Counted from the first letter of the stretch, positions 42,762 through 52,298 are shown. The stretch: DNA of 64,000 nucleotides from Hyphomonadaceae bacterium TMED5 (GCA_002173095.1 NHBK01000014.1:248001-312000), one strand, 5' to 3'. Numbers and translations are program-made. Notes: generated by a model not told the origin, from the sequence alone.

Positions 42762-43607
42762 ATGAAATCGGTGTTCACAACATTTATTCTGGCGGCTTCG
42801 CTGGTCTGGGGCGCGGCTGCGCAGTCAGATGCCGCGCCAGAAACTGTGAGCGCTGAGTCCTCTAATGCGTGGAATGTACCCGCGCCGCCGAACGTGTTTT
42901 TGCGTGCGGTCGATGGTGAAGGTGAATTACTTGAGGTCGGCCGGGCTGTCAGCTGGGACATCATCACCCTTAATGGTGAGGCTGTGCCGGATGCGAATGG
43001 TGAAGGCTTTGAACATGAGCTTCGCCTTAGTCCGGGTAGCTATATTGTAACGGCGTTTCATGGGGACCATGTCAGTATTTCAGCTACAATCAGTGTGACT
43101 GAGGGGCGGGACATTCACCGCGATATTGCGTTTTCAGACGGCACTGTCCGTTTCACGCCTATTCTTGTGTCCGGCGGTGAAGTCGCCAGCGGAATTTTTA
43201 ACTGGGAAGTGCTGTCCGTCAGCGCGTCTGGCGTGGAAACTGTCAGGGGGCGAGACAATGGCCAACGTGCGCGCTTCACATTGTTGCCGGGCGAGTACCG
43301 TATTCGTCTGACTGGACAGGCCATCAACTTTACTGCTCCGTTTGTGGTGCAGGCTGATGATGTGCGCGAAGATCTTCTGGTGCTGGATGCAGCCTGGTTG
43401 CACTTATCAGGACCAGAGGGGACTGAGTACAGTCTCTCTCGCACCAATAGCGAAGGCGAGATGGAAGTCGTGGCCAGCGCTGAACGAGCCGCAACGCGGT
43501 TTCTTGTGCTTGCAGGAGAGTACGAACTGGAAGTTCGACGTCCTGACGGCACAGAAACACGACAAGTCACACTCGCTCCCGGTCAGGAGCGCGAACTCAG
43601 TTTCTGA
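42762..43607 (+). CDS. Periplasmic protein with three beta-sandwich-like repeats
   Basis: 281 residues. Signal peptide (residues 1-21) ends Gly-Ala-Ala-Ala-Gln. Three repeats of about 80 residues close with a Leu-x-Pro/Ala-Gly-x-Tyr core (LSPGSYIVTAF, LLPGEYRIRLT, VLAGEYELEVRR), the pattern of carboxypeptidase-regulatory or Ig-like sandwich domains. It probably sits in the periplasm, or is exported, and binds other proteins or polysaccharide. Enzyme motifs are absent. Followed directly by a possible small membrane ORF on the opposite strand. Confidence 0.7.
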   Translation: MKSVFTTFILAASLVWGAAAQSDAAPETVSAESSNAWNVPAPPNVFLRAVDGEGELLEVGRAVSWDIITLNGEAVPDANGEGFEHELRLSPGSYIVTAFHGDHVSISATISVTEGRDIHRDIAFSDGTVRFTPILVSGGEVASGIFNWEVLSVSASGVETVRGRDNGQRARFTLLPGEYRIRLTGQAINFTAPFVVQADDVREDLLVLDAAWLHLSGPEGTEYSLSRTNSEGEMEVVASAERAATRFLVLAGEYELEVRRPDGTETRQVTLAPGQERELSF

Positions 43608-43636
43608 TGCAGAGATTGAGAAAGGTGCTGGCGAAC

Positions 43637-43798
43637 TCAGAGGTGTGCCAGATAAACCGCTTTCATGAAAATCTGTACGGCAAGAAGCGCCGTCAGAACC
43701 AGAAAACCTGTTTTTGCAATAAAGACCGCTCGGTCTTTAATCCCCGAATTGCTCAGCTCTGATGACGCTGTAGCGTTACTCGTTTTGTTATTAAGCAC
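43637..43798 (-). CDS. Possible small single-pass membrane protein
   Basis: 53 residues from GTG 43798 (no in-frame ATG; the preceding frame is closed by TGA two codons upstream) to TGA 43639-43637. A polar Ser/Asn-rich N-terminus of 22 residues is followed by a hydrophobic helix (Ala-Val-Phe-Ile-Ala-Lys-Thr-Gly-Phe-Leu-Val-Leu-Thr-Ala-Leu-Leu-Ala-Val) and a short basic/aromatic end. SD is weak. The topology is that of a small inner-membrane protein; coding status is uncertain. The overlapping plus-strand ORF has an implausible composition. Confidence 0.4.
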   Translation of the reverse strand: MLNNKTSNATASSELSNSGIKDRAVFIAKTGFLVLTALLAVQIFMKAVYLAHL

Positions 43799-43935
43799 GT
43801 GTCACCACTCACTACCCAGAATCGTGCCTCTTTGGGCACCCCCGACACCGTCTCTTCGGACGCTTTATTATGAAAGCCTAACATGACATTTTTGTTTGAA
43901 AACCCGGGGCTTGCTTAAAAATATGCCTGTAAATC

Positions 43936-44499
43936 TTAGGCCGGGGGCAAAAAGCCAGCGCGGCGTCCCCAGTTGGTGTAATTGCTTTCCCGCTTACGTT
44001 GAAGTTCGGTGCTGTCAGGGGTTTCGTAAGATAGTTTGGCAGAAAGTCCCGCTCCATCCACAACACGATTCATGAGATTGTAGAGGCTCGCAGTCATCAG
44101 AGTGATGTGCGCCATTTCTTCCGTGCCCCCCGTATCTAAAATGGCACGCATATCCGAAGGAAGAATGCTCTCGCGTCGCGTGACTTTGGCGGCATAGGAT
44201 AAAAGCGCCCTCATTTTTGGTTCAACGGGTGCGGCATCGAAATCCTTCACCAGGGCATCAATCAGGTCCGGGTCGACCCCGAAGGCAATGGCCATGGTCC
44301 GGTGCGCGCCAAAACAGTACTCGCAGGCATTGAGGACGGAGACGTAAGCCGCGATCAGTTCGCGTTCGCCCACTGAAAGCGGGCCGTCACTGCGCAACAG
44401 CTCATCATGTAATTGCATGAGCGGCGCGACGCCTGTCGGAAAATGCCTGAACAGGTCTTCCAGTGAGGCGCGTGGCGGAAGCGATGGGTACACAGACAT
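43936..44499 (-). CDS. AhpD-like carboxymuconolactone decarboxylase family protein
   Basis: 187 residues, all alpha-helical. The redox motif Cys59-Glu-Tyr-Cys62 followed by His66 (ACEYCFGAHRTMA) matches the AhpD-type peroxidase family, with the upstream acidic Glu (VGERELIAAYVS) of the active-site relay. Members reduce peroxides or act as thiol-disulfide carriers; despite the family name no carboxymuconolactone chemistry is implied, as pca genes are 9 kb away. Starts divergently from the next gene. Confidence 0.88.
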   Translation of the reverse strand: MSVYPSLPPRASLEDLFRHFPTGVAPLMQLHDELLRSDGPLSVGERELIAAYVSVLNACEYCFGAHRTMAIAFGVDPDLIDALVKDFDAAPVEPKMRALLSYAAKVTRRESILPSDMRAILDTGGTEEMAHITLMTASLYNLMNRVVDGAGLSAKLSYETPDSTELQRKRESNYTNWGRRAGFLPPA

Positions 44500-44670
44500 T
44501 GTTTGGCCTCGGACAGATTCTGGTTTATTGGCGTGCGCTTTGCACTATCACCATGCGCGGTGGTTGAAGAGGCTTGCAAGCTCTGGCGGAAAACGTCAAA
44601 CCAAGCCCGGCCCTTGCGCAATGATATGACAGCCAACGGCTTTAGCAGCTTTAAGAATGACGGTTCAGGT

Positions 44671-45738
44671 ATGAGTAGAATAGACAGCGCAGTTTCGGAA
44701 TTTGTCGCGACGCTCCCTTCGCCAGATCTTTTTGCGGTTCTTGGTGCCACAGCGATTGCGATTGTCGCCATTCTACTGGTCGTTTTGCTCGTTCTTGTGA
44801 TTTTCACCCTGTCGCGTCGTCTGCAGCAAGCGTCCAGCGAGGCCGCGATGCGCAATGACGAAACGCCGGGCAATAAAATCATGATTGCGCATTTTTCCGG
44901 TTCTAAGGGCGGGTCAGTGCGTCGCCAGCTCGGCAAAGCGCTGGAAACCTATCTGCCGGAATTCAACTTCGGTTCTCCATTCTATATCGGATACTGTGGG
45001 CTTAAGCTTGATGCGATCGACTTCGCCTATACCGAACAGGATCATGCGCGACTGAAGGCTCTGTTTGAGGCTTCGGGGGCCGATCTGATTGCGTGGGGCG
45101 GTGCTTTGCCAGACAGCAAGGCGCAGCGCTTGTGTTTCACCACGCGGGACATGATCGCAACCAATCGTCCGCAGGCTTTTTTCATGCTGACCCTTGAAGG
45201 GGACGTGGCGGAATGGGGTGAAGATGAACTTCGCACAATGGCCTATGTGGCAGGCCGGCGTCTGCGTCCGGCGCTAGGTCGCCCGGCAGATTTTCGTGCC
45301 GACCGCCTGATGCCAATCCTGCACGCTATGGAAAAGCTTCTGAACGCGGAGACGCCTCCGACGGGCCGTGCCGCGGTCGAATTGGAAGAAGACTTTGCGG
45401 CTGGTGCGCTTCATGTGGGCGATCAGGTCAATAGTCTGGAATGGCTGGATAAGGCAGCCAGCCTGCGCGCGCGTATGCTCAGTCAAATGAAGCCAGATGA
45501 TAATCTGCTGCGTTGGTCACGGGCCAAAATCGATCTTGGCCGTGCGATGTGCCTTCAGTGCGAACATAAGTTTGAATCTGCAAAACTGCAGGATGGCATG
45601 AACCATGTCCGCGAAGGTATTGAGGCGGGCCGCGCCGACCCGCGTCTGAAATATACTGAGACCGGGGTGGCAGCACTCCGTCGCGCTGAAGGCGTTCTGG
45701 AAAGCCGCCGCCGGTTCTCTATTCGCTGGAATAACTGA
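44671..45738 (+). CDS. Membrane-anchored protein with TPR-like C-terminal domain
   Basis: 355 residues from ATG 44671; in-frame ATGs at 44626 and 44503 would give longer forms without better ribosome sites. A hydrophobic helix at about 20-45 anchors the protein, followed by a charged stretch (SRRLQQASSEAAM). A cytoplasmic domain (about 65-200) with GADLIAWGG and a helical repeat-like C-terminal domain (about 230-355) with Ala/Leu-rich pairs follow. The ADLIAWGG-type strand also occurs in bacterial tetratricopeptide-associated sensors. Family not recognised. Confidence 0.65.
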   Translation: MSRIDSAVSEFVATLPSPDLFAVLGATAIAIVAILLVVLLVLVIFTLSRRLQQASSEAAMRNDETPGNKIMIAHFSGSKGGSVRRQLGKALETYLPEFNFGSPFYIGYCGLKLDAIDFAYTEQDHARLKALFEASGADLIAWGGALPDSKAQRLCFTTRDMIATNRPQAFFMLTLEGDVAEWGEDELRTMAYVAGRRLRPALGRPADFRADRLMPILHAMEKLLNAETPPTGRAAVELEEDFAAGALHVGDQVNSLEWLDKAASLRARMLSQMKPDDNLLRWSRAKIDLGRAMCLQCEHKFESAKLQDGMNHVREGIEAGRADPRLKYTETGVAALRRAEGVLESRRRFSIRWNN

Positions 45739-45742
45739 TCAA

Positions 45743-46390
45743 TCAGACATTCAGGCCGACAGGGCAGGAAACGCCTGTGCCGCCAAGGCCGCAATAACCG
45801 CTTGGGTTTTTCGCCAGATATTGCTGGTGATACTCCTCGGCGAAGTAAAACTCTTCCAGTGGCTGAATACTGGTGGTGATTTTGCCGTAGCCAGCGTCTT
45901 CAAGCTTGCCCTGATAGGCATTCAGGGCCGCTTCTGCCGCTTCTGCCTGTTCCGGGCTGGTGGTGAAAATAGCAGAGCGATATTGCGTGCCCTGGTCATT
46001 GCCCTGACGCATGCCTTGCGTCGGGTCGTGCGCTTCCCAGAAGACCTTCAAAAGCACATCATAGGAAATGATGTCCGGGTTGAAGACGACCAGCACGCTT
46101 TCGGCATGGCCGGTCTTGCCTGAGCAGACTTCTTCATAGGTTGGGTTTGGCGTAATGCCGCCTGCATTACCCACAGCTGTGACCCAGACGCCGGGCGTTT
46201 GCCAGAAGCGACGCTCTGCGCCCCAATAGCAGCCGAGTGCGAAAACGGCAGTTTCATATCCGTCCGGATACGGGCCTTTGATCGGGTTCTCGGTCACGAA
46301 ATGTTTGTCTGCGGTTGGCAGTACCTCATCCCGGCCCGGGAGAGCGTCTTCGCGGCTTGGCAGTGTGGTTGGACGTTTGGTCAGGAACAT
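45743..46390 (-). CDS. msrA: Peptide methionine sulfoxide reductase A
   Basis: 215 residues from ATG 46390 (AAAGGTGACATCC upstream); a longer ORF to 46462 lacks support. Catalytic motif Gly-Cys54-Tyr-Trp-Gly-Ala-Glu-Arg (GCFWGAER with Phe to Tyr) and the C-terminal recycling cysteines in [16 protein letters not shown] are all present. Reduces methionine-S-sulfoxide in proteins using thioredoxin. Located downstream of a convergent gene with no other redox gene besides the AhpD-like protein 1.3 kb away. Confidence 0.95.
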   Translation of the reverse strand: MFLTKRPTTLPSREDALPGRDEVLPTADKHFVTENPIKGPYPDGYETAVFALGCYWGAERRFWQTPGVWVTAVGNAGGITPNPTYEEVCSGKTGHAESVLVVFNPDIISYDVLLKVFWEAHDPTQGMRQGNDQGTQYRSAIFTTSPEQAEAAEAALNAYQGKLEDAGYGKITTSIQPLEEFYFAEEYHQQYLAKNPSGYCGLGGTGVSCPVGLNV

Positions 46391-46483
46391 GGATGTCACC
46401 TTTCTTCTTGCCCCTAAGATAGTGCGCTGCTGCAGATATTTACAGGGTAGAGTGAGTAACACTGTTTTTACGAAAAAATGGGC

Positions 46484-46511
46484 TTGCTCTTAATAGCAAG
46501 CTGGCTATATT
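46484..46511 (+). promoter_or_regulatory. Promoter of tRNA-Ser
   Basis: TTGCTC (46484-46489), a 16-base spacer and TATATT (46506-46511), 15 bases before the tRNA. The region also contains GCTTGCT/AGCAAGC dyad symmetry. Confidence 0.65.
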
Positions 46512-46526
46512 CCGCCCCTTCCGGAT

Positions 46527-46614
46527 GGTGAGGTGGCCGAGTGGTCGAAGGCGCACGCCTGGAACGCGTGTAGGCGGCAACGTCTCCAGGGTTCGAATCC
46601 CTGTCTCACCGCCA
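46527..46614 (+). tRNA. tRNA-Ser (anticodon GGA)
   Basis: 88 bases with encoded CCA at 46612-46614. Acceptor GGTGAGG pairs with the 3' TCTCACC (G-U in one place). The anticodon arm CACGC-CTGGAAC-GCGTG gives GGA; long variable arm and T-loop GTTCGAATC identify a class II serine tRNA reading UCC/UCU. Confidence 0.97.
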
Positions 46615-46646
46615 CCGGAATTTCCTGACACTCAATTGGCTGCTGC

Positions 46647-48821
46647 TTACGGTAGTGCGTCGCCCAGATGGGCATCGAAGAATTCCGCGGTTTCAATGTT
46701 TGCCCGGCGCCATGCGTCTTCCCGTAAAAAGCCGTGAGCTTCATCCACGAGTACCAGAACCTCTACATCGCGGTCTAAATCCCGAAGGCGTGTCACAACG
46801 TTTACAGTCTGCCGAAATTCGACATTCAGGTCGGCATCGCCATGAATGAAAAGTGTTGGCGATGTCCAGGTGTCGAGATCGGCGACGGGTGAGGCCTCAC
46901 CTGCAATGCGAACTGTTTCATCGCCGAAAATGTGCCAGCCATCATCAAAGCCTTTGCCATAGCTTTCTTCGGCATAGGCGGGCCAGTCATGTACGCCGTG
47001 AATATTGACGCCCGCTGCGAAGATGTCTGAGTTTCGGGCCAGCCCCAAGCCGGTGAGATAGCCACCATAAGAGCCGCCAAAAATACCGATCCTGTCAGCA
47101 TCCACCACATCCATAGCGGTGAGGTAGGCCGCGCCGCCCAGCACATCCTGATATTCAAGTGCGCCAGCCGGGCCGAGCCCATCAACGGTGCGGTAGTCGC
47201 GGCCATAGCCTGTGCCCGCCCGGTAATTTACGGACAAGACAATATAGCCCTGTTCTGCGAGATACTGGTTCAGGGCATAGAGCCGGTCATAATAGTTGAG
47301 CGGGTGCCACGCAGCGACCATCTGACGAATGGGCCCGCCATGCAGGAAGACGAGTGCCGGCCTCTGAATGCCTTCAAAGGCTGGGTCGTCTGACATGAAA
47401 AGCTGGCCATAGATTTCGGCTTCATCCTCAGCCGCTGACGGAAAGGAAACTGACACTGGCGTGACCAGTTCGCTTTCCGGGAAGTCAGGTCCGAGCAGTG
47501 ATGAGAGCTGTCTTGTCTCACCATTTGTCAGGTCGCGCAGATAAATCGCCTTTGGGCGTCGATCTGTTGTCGCCGCATAAATCAGGCGCGTACCGCTGGC
47601 GAGGCGAATGGGTTCAACCTCGACGCCCCCGGAGGTCAGCTGTTCAGACTCGCCCGTGTTCAGATCGTACAGGGTGAAATTACGCAGGTCTGAGTCCGCG
47701 CAATTCGTGCTGGCAATGTAAATGCCATCATCAGCGCGGTCGGTATTGTCGAAGAGTTCACAGCCCGTCTCAGTCAGAGGTTCAATCTCGCCAGAATTGA
47801 CGTCGAGGCGGTAATTGCGAAGCCAGCCATCATTCTCTGAGCTGAAAATCAGCGTGTCATTCCCAGCCCAGAGAAGCGGCATAGTGCGCCACCATTCAAA
47901 CAGGCTGCCATAGGCATCTGGCGCCTCCCATGCCGTCCGGGTTTCGCCAGTTTCCACATCATGGACCATGATGCTGAAATCCCAGGCATCAGAATAATCG
48001 AAATAGCGATTGGTGAGCTTTCCGGGCGCGCGGATGAAGGCAATCTGAGAACTGTCTGGAGACCAGACGGGATAGATATCGCGGGTTACATCTGGCGCGA
48101 TCCATTCGATATGATCCGTATCCGTATCGAAAATGCCGATAAAGCTGTGGCTGGTTCTGTCCGCGATGAAAAGCGCGCGTTCGCCATCGGGCGACCAGCT
48201 GAACGATCCTGCCCCGCCGCGCACGCGGAACAAGGTTTCAGCGTCGAAATCGCCTTCGGCCAGTTCCTCTGCGGTGATCTCAACCATGCCGCCGCGTCGG
48301 GGAAAGGCCAGAGCGCCAGTTGCGGGGTTGAAGGTGAAGCTTCCGGCGTCTGCGACCGTTTCTATTTCGCCGCCATCAACAGGCACACGCAGAATGACGC
48401 GTTCTGGGATTTCATAGAGGTGTTCCGGATTTGGCGAAAACCCATGATGCATGCGGCCATTGCCGCGAACGAAATAGACATATTCCTCGGTCGGGTCGAA
48501 GGTAAGGCGACGAATGGGCTGTCCATCATCTTCAGGGAATTCGGCGACCATAACCGGCGTGAAGTCCGGGGCCCGCGCAACCCATATCGTATGGGCGCCG
48601 TTCTGAATTTCCTTCCATGCGACCATGTCGGAAACCGGCGCGACTGCCGGCTTTTCAGCAAAGGGCGCGGACATAAGCGTTTCAAGAAATGCATGTTCAG
48701 TTTGCGCCGATGCGAGAGTGGGCGCGCACAAAGCCAGGCCTAACGCCAATGCCGCAGTCCGAAGCGCGCAAGCGCCTTTAAACCCGGTCCATGCCCGGGC
48801 TTTCTCCGCCTTGAATTTCAT
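46647..48821 (-). CDS. S9 family (prolyl oligopeptidase-like) exported peptidase
   Basis: 724 residues from ATG 48821 (GGGGGCAG SD); an earlier ATG at 48866 overlaps the upstream gene. N-terminal signal peptide or anchor (about 18-40, ending Ala-Ser-Ala-Gln). A beta-propeller (about 60-430, repeats such as LTFDPTEEYVYFVRGN and WSPDGERALFI) is followed by an alpha/beta hydrolase domain with nucleophile Ser near residue 580 in GIFGGSYGGYLTG, Asp in HGDADLNVEFRQT and His in DEAHGFL. A periplasmic oligopeptidase. Part of a three-gene hydrolase run with 48844-52226. Confidence 0.92.
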   Translation of the reverse strand: MKFKAEKARAWTGFKGACALRTAALALGLALCAPTLASAQTEHAFLETLMSAPFAEKPAVAPVSDMVAWKEIQNGAHTIWVARAPDFTPVMVAEFPEDDGQPIRRLTFDPTEEYVYFVRGNGRMHHGFSPNPEHLYEIPERVILRVPVDGGEIETVADAGSFTFNPATGALAFPRRGGMVEITAEELAEGDFDAETLFRVRGGAGSFSWSPDGERALFIADRTSHSFIGIFDTDTDHIEWIAPDVTRDIYPVWSPDSSQIAFIRAPGKLTNRYFDYSDAWDFSIMVHDVETGETRTAWEAPDAYGSLFEWWRTMPLLWAGNDTLIFSSENDGWLRNYRLDVNSGEIEPLTETGCELFDNTDRADDGIYIASTNCADSDLRNFTLYDLNTGESEQLTSGGVEVEPIRLASGTRLIYAATTDRRPKAIYLRDLTNGETRQLSSLLGPDFPESELVTPVSVSFPSAAEDEAEIYGQLFMSDDPAFEGIQRPALVFLHGGPIRQMVAAWHPLNYYDRLYALNQYLAEQGYIVLSVNYRAGTGYGRDYRTVDGLGPAGALEYQDVLGGAAYLTAMDVVDADRIGIFGGSYGGYLTGLGLARNSDIFAAGVNIHGVHDWPAYAEESYGKGFDDGWHIFGDETVRIAGEASPVADLDTWTSPTLFIHGDADLNVEFRQTVNVVTRLRDLDRDVEVLVLVDEAHGFLREDAWRRANIETAEFFDAHLGDALP

Positions 48822-48843
48822 ATCTGCCCCCGATGCAGTGATG

Positions 48844-50514
48844 TCAGTCGCCTGAGTTGTGTCCAATCCGAATTACAGCGCCCGCCAATGCGCCGGTAAA
48901 AATGCCATCTCTCACGGCGTATTCCCCATTCACCCAGACATGCCGAATGCCGGTGGGGTATTGTGCCGGATCTGAATACGTCGCTTCATCCTGAATGGTC
49001 TCAGGATCGAAAAGAACGAGGTCTGCTGCATAACCAGAGGCAATAAGCCCTCGGTCATGCACGCCCAGGCGCAGTGCACCGGTCGATGTGAGCCGGCGGA
49101 TTGCATCTTCAAGCGTCAGGATGTTCCGTTCGCGGACATATTGGGCCAAAACGCGTGGCATTGCGCCATATGCACGTGGATGTGTGCCTGCAGTCGTGAC
49201 GGGCGCTATGTCTGTATCAAACATTACCCAAGGCGCGCTGAGCGCGGTTTCCTTCTGGCCTTCATCCATAACGAGCGGCGCGACCGCCAGAGGCGTCGTC
49301 TCGATCACATCAAAGACGAAGTCCCAGACAGGTTTCCCCGCAAGGTCGGCTGCTTCAACAATGCTGAGCCCGTTATACTCTTCGCCCAGAGCGTTGGAGA
49401 TAATCTGTACGTTCTGCCAGTTGCTGCCGATATGGTGATACCAGTTTTCCCAATTCGTTTCGGTTTCGATACGTTCGCGATAGATCGTGCGTAAAGCAGG
49501 GTCAGCGAGGGACGCCCGCATGGCGTCCCAGCCATTGGCAGAGGCATCGGGCGGCATAAATGCCGCAAGGCCAAGTCCGCTGCGCAAATAGGGGTAGATG
49601 TCGGCTGTGACATCCAGTCCTTCGGCGCGGGCCGCGTTGATCAGATCAATGGCTTCAGCCATCAAAGGCCAATTCGCCTGACCGGCGGCTTTCAGATGAT
49701 AGATATGGACGGGGACACCCGCGGCTCGGCCAATTTCAATGGCTTCTTCAATAGAAGAGAGCAATTGGCTGCTCTCACTGCGCAAATGGGTCGTATACAC
49801 CCCGCCATAGGGCGCGATCTCTGAGGCGAGCGCGATGAGTTCCTCAGTGGTTTGATAGGTGCCCGGAGGATAGATAAGTGCGCTGGACAGCCCCGAAGCG
49901 CCGTCTTCCATGGCCTGACGGACAAGCGCCTGCATTTCAGCTAATTCTTCGGGCGTTGCGGGACGGTCTTCATCACCAATGACGACGAGACGGACCTGCG
50001 TCGCGCCGACATTGTGGACCAGATTCACCCCAACTCCGAACGTATCTAGCAGGTTGAAATAGTCTTCATAAGTCTGCCAGCTATAAGGCTCGCCATTGAT
50101 GAGGCGAGGGTCTGGCTGGGTTGTCGTGGACTGGGGCGCGGGCGTGAAGCCTTCGCCGCTCGCATGAAGTGTAATGCCTTGCATCAGCTTTGAGGCGGCT
50201 GAAGGCGGATTAGTGAGATAGGGCAGGGATTGCTGGCCCATCATGTCTACGAAACCGGGCGAGAGCACCATGTCTTCTGCATCGACTATGTCTTCTGCGC
50301 GGCTCACATCCATCTGAGCGGAGCTGACGTCGACAATCCTTCCCTCATCAATGGCGACTGATCCGCGATACCAGGGCGATCCCGTGCCATCGACAATACG
50401 GGCATTGATGATGAGTTTGTCCCAGTCGGGCTCTGCAGTCTGAGCGATAGACGTTTGCGCTGACAGCAAACTGACAAGCGATATGGAGAGTGCGGGAAGT
50501 GTATGTTTTCTCAT
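48844..50514 (-). CDS. N-acyl-D-amino-acid deacylase-like amidohydrolase
   Basis: 556 residues. Signal peptide ends Ser-Ile-Ala-Gln. Amidohydrolase-superfamily TIM barrel with a small beta-sandwich. In the usual HxH metal motif (PGFID-x-H-x-H) this protein has PGFVD-Met-Met-Gly-Gln (residues 91-94), as seen in a subgroup of D-aminoacylase-like proteins. The later ligands, HLRSE and IYHLKAAG histidines, remain. It would cleave N-acyl or peptidyl D-amino acids in the periplasm. ATGA overlap with the preceding beta-lactamase-like gene shows cotranscription. Confidence 0.85.
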   Translation of the reverse strand: MRKHTLPALSISLVSLLSAQTSIAQTAEPDWDKLIINARIVDGTGSPWYRGSVAIDEGRIVDVSSAQMDVSRAEDIVDAEDMVLSPGFVDMMGQQSLPYLTNPPSAASKLMQGITLHASGEGFTPAPQSTTTQPDPRLINGEPYSWQTYEDYFNLLDTFGVGVNLVHNVGATQVRLVVIGDEDRPATPEELAEMQALVRQAMEDGASGLSSALIYPPGTYQTTEELIALASEIAPYGGVYTTHLRSESSQLLSSIEEAIEIGRAAGVPVHIYHLKAAGQANWPLMAEAIDLINAARAEGLDVTADIYPYLRSGLGLAAFMPPDASANGWDAMRASLADPALRTIYRERIETETNWENWYHHIGSNWQNVQIISNALGEEYNGLSIVEAADLAGKPVWDFVFDVIETTPLAVAPLVMDEGQKETALSAPWVMFDTDIAPVTTAGTHPRAYGAMPRVLAQYVRERNILTLEDAIRRLTSTGALRLGVHDRGLIASGYAADLVLFDPETIQDEATYSDPAQYPTGIRHVWVNGEYAVRDGIFTGALAGAVIRIGHNSGD

Positions 50515-52226
50515 TCTGTGCCGCCCAGCCTGTTGAAAGTAACATTGCGGGCCCGTCCTGAATGTATCCGCAGGCCAGTGATGTCGCCCGCCTCGTCACG
50601 ATCAAAAATCAAAGTGTTGAGCGGCCATTCTGAATCGAACCGGTCTTCAATTGCGGGGGTGAGCGGCAGGTCGTGTGTCGACCAGAGCGAGTGGGCGTAG
50701 AGGGCATCGTCCTTCAGCTCGATTGTCCATGTCTGGTCGACTTCAGGGCTGAAATAATCGCCTTCATATATGGAAAGGTCAGAAGGCTCTGGCGACCATT
50801 GCGCCGTGCGCTCAATCCGGACAGCGCGGTCTGGATCATCATGTCGGATGAGCGCTGAGATCGCGCGTCCATCATCGCTGTAAACCGGGGTGAAATAGGT
50901 CCAGTGACGCCGGCCTTCCTGTTCGAAGCTTCCATCTGCGTGAAAGATAAGCGGGCTCTGGCTCGCACCATTCCGTTCACTCCAGATGAGCTCGCCCTCG
51001 ACGATTTCGAGGGTAAAAAGCCGTCCGAATTCATAAAGATATGTGCCAGCTAGTGCGTCTATGAGGTCCGGGCTCGGTTCGATTTGAGGGGCAATGGCGC
51101 CCGGCAAATGGTCGTCGCCCTCACCCAGATAAATGCGCGCCATATCTTCTACGATTGAAGCATTGTCGACATGCATATTGGAGAGCACGACCATGCTGAC
51201 ATTTTCTGCTGGGAAGTGAGCGATCCGCGCGCGAAACGCGGCTTCGCTACCTGAATGACCAATGGATCGATGGCCCGCAAAATTCTGCCATGTCAGGCCG
51301 TAGGCATAGTTGATGGGTGTCCCATCATTCAGCGCGGCGGTGGTGGAGATTGTGCTGAAGAGGTCAGGCGAATTTTCAGCCAGCTCTTCGAAATGATGCC
51401 CCCAGATCAGGAGGTCAGTGACATTCGTTTTCAGGCCGGTTGAGCCGATGGTTTCAAAGTTCAGAAACTGGCGGTGCCAGGGCAGATCATTATCGCCTGC
51501 TGCGCCGGGCGCATAGGAGAGGGCGCGGTTCGGTATGATTTCGGTTGAGTCATCACCTATTCGGCTGTGGGTCATGCCAAGCGGCGCAAATACCCGGTCG
51601 TGCAAGAAGTCTCTTATGGGCTGGCCAGACGCGCGCTCTGTAATTTCCGCAAGCAAGGCATAGCCCGTATTGTTATAGGTGTGTTCGCTGCCCGGCGTGA
51701 AGTCGAGCGCGGTCTGGCGTTCGATCACGCTAAGTACCTGACCATGCCGCCAGACGCTGTCCATCTCCTGCCCGCCAAGCATGAAGAGATCGCCAAAGCT
51801 GCGAAGACCGCTTGTGTGCGAGATCAGATAGCGGACCAGAACGGGTTCTTCAAATTCCGGCATGTCTGGCAGATAGATGCGGATGTCATCGTCGACACTG
51901 AGCGCATTTTCCTGTGCCAGAAGGGCGATCGAAAAGGCCGTGAACTGTTTTGAAATGCTGGCCGCGTGGAAAATCGTCTCCGGCGTGACGGGGACGTTGT
52001 GCTCCAGGTCGGCCATGCCATAGCCACGGGCGAAGACAATTTCGCCATCGCGTTCAATACCCACAGCGAGGCCCGGAGCATCGGTTCGGTCATAGGGCGC
52101 AAAAAGAGCTTCGAGCTCTGCCTGCCAAGTCTCATTGGCCTGCGCGAGACACGCTGGCGCGCAACATAGCCAAACCGCGCTGAGCGCGAGACTGCGAAGG
52201 GTTTGATGGGGCATGTGTGACAGCAT
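50511..52226 (-). CDS. Class C beta-lactamase-fold serine hydrolase
   Basis: 571 residues (ATG 52226; Met5 at 52214 is an alternative). Signal peptide ends Cys-Leu-Ala-Gln. Serine hydrolase of the beta-lactamase/penicillin-binding class C fold: Ser90-Ile-Ser-Lys93, then Tyr-Asn-Asn and His-Ser-Gly-Ser. The last 200 residues form a beta-rich domain (SxxFEQEGRRHWTYF) typical of peptidase-like relatives of this class. It probably cleaves peptides with a D-residue or esters. Upstream-most of the three-gene hydrolase run. Confidence 0.88.
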   Translation of the reverse strand: MLSHMPHQTLRSLALSAVWLCCAPACLAQANETWQAELEALFAPYDRTDAPGLAVGIERDGEIVFARGYGMADLEHNVPVTPETIFHAASISKQFTAFSIALLAQENALSVDDDIRIYLPDMPEFEEPVLVRYLISHTSGLRSFGDLFMLGGQEMDSVWRHGQVLSVIERQTALDFTPGSEHTYNNTGYALLAEITERASGQPIRDFLHDRVFAPLGMTHSRIGDDSTEIIPNRALSYAPGAAGDNDLPWHRQFLNFETIGSTGLKTNVTDLLIWGHHFEELAENSPDLFSTISTTAALNDGTPINYAYGLTWQNFAGHRSIGHSGSEAAFRARIAHFPAENVSMVVLSNMHVDNASIVEDMARIYLGEGDDHLPGAIAPQIEPSPDLIDALAGTYLYEFGRLFTLEIVEGELIWSERNGASQSPLIFHADGSFEQEGRRHWTYFTPVYSDDGRAISALIRHDDPDRAVRIERTAQWSPEPSDLSIYEGDYFSPEVDQTWTIELKDDALYAHSLWSTHDLPLTPAIEDRFDSEWPLNTLIFDRDEAGDITGLRIHSGRARNVTFNRLGGTE

Positions 52227-52298
52227 TCTGCTTTCATTATGTGAGCGGCAAATTCAGCTCATAGAGCGGGTGAGGCCACAAAGATTAGCGACCGGGCC

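Noticed and set aside
43665-43886. Plus-strand 73-residue ORF overlapping the small minus ORF
   Set aside because: No ribosome site and implausible mix of basic, Cys and Pro residues.
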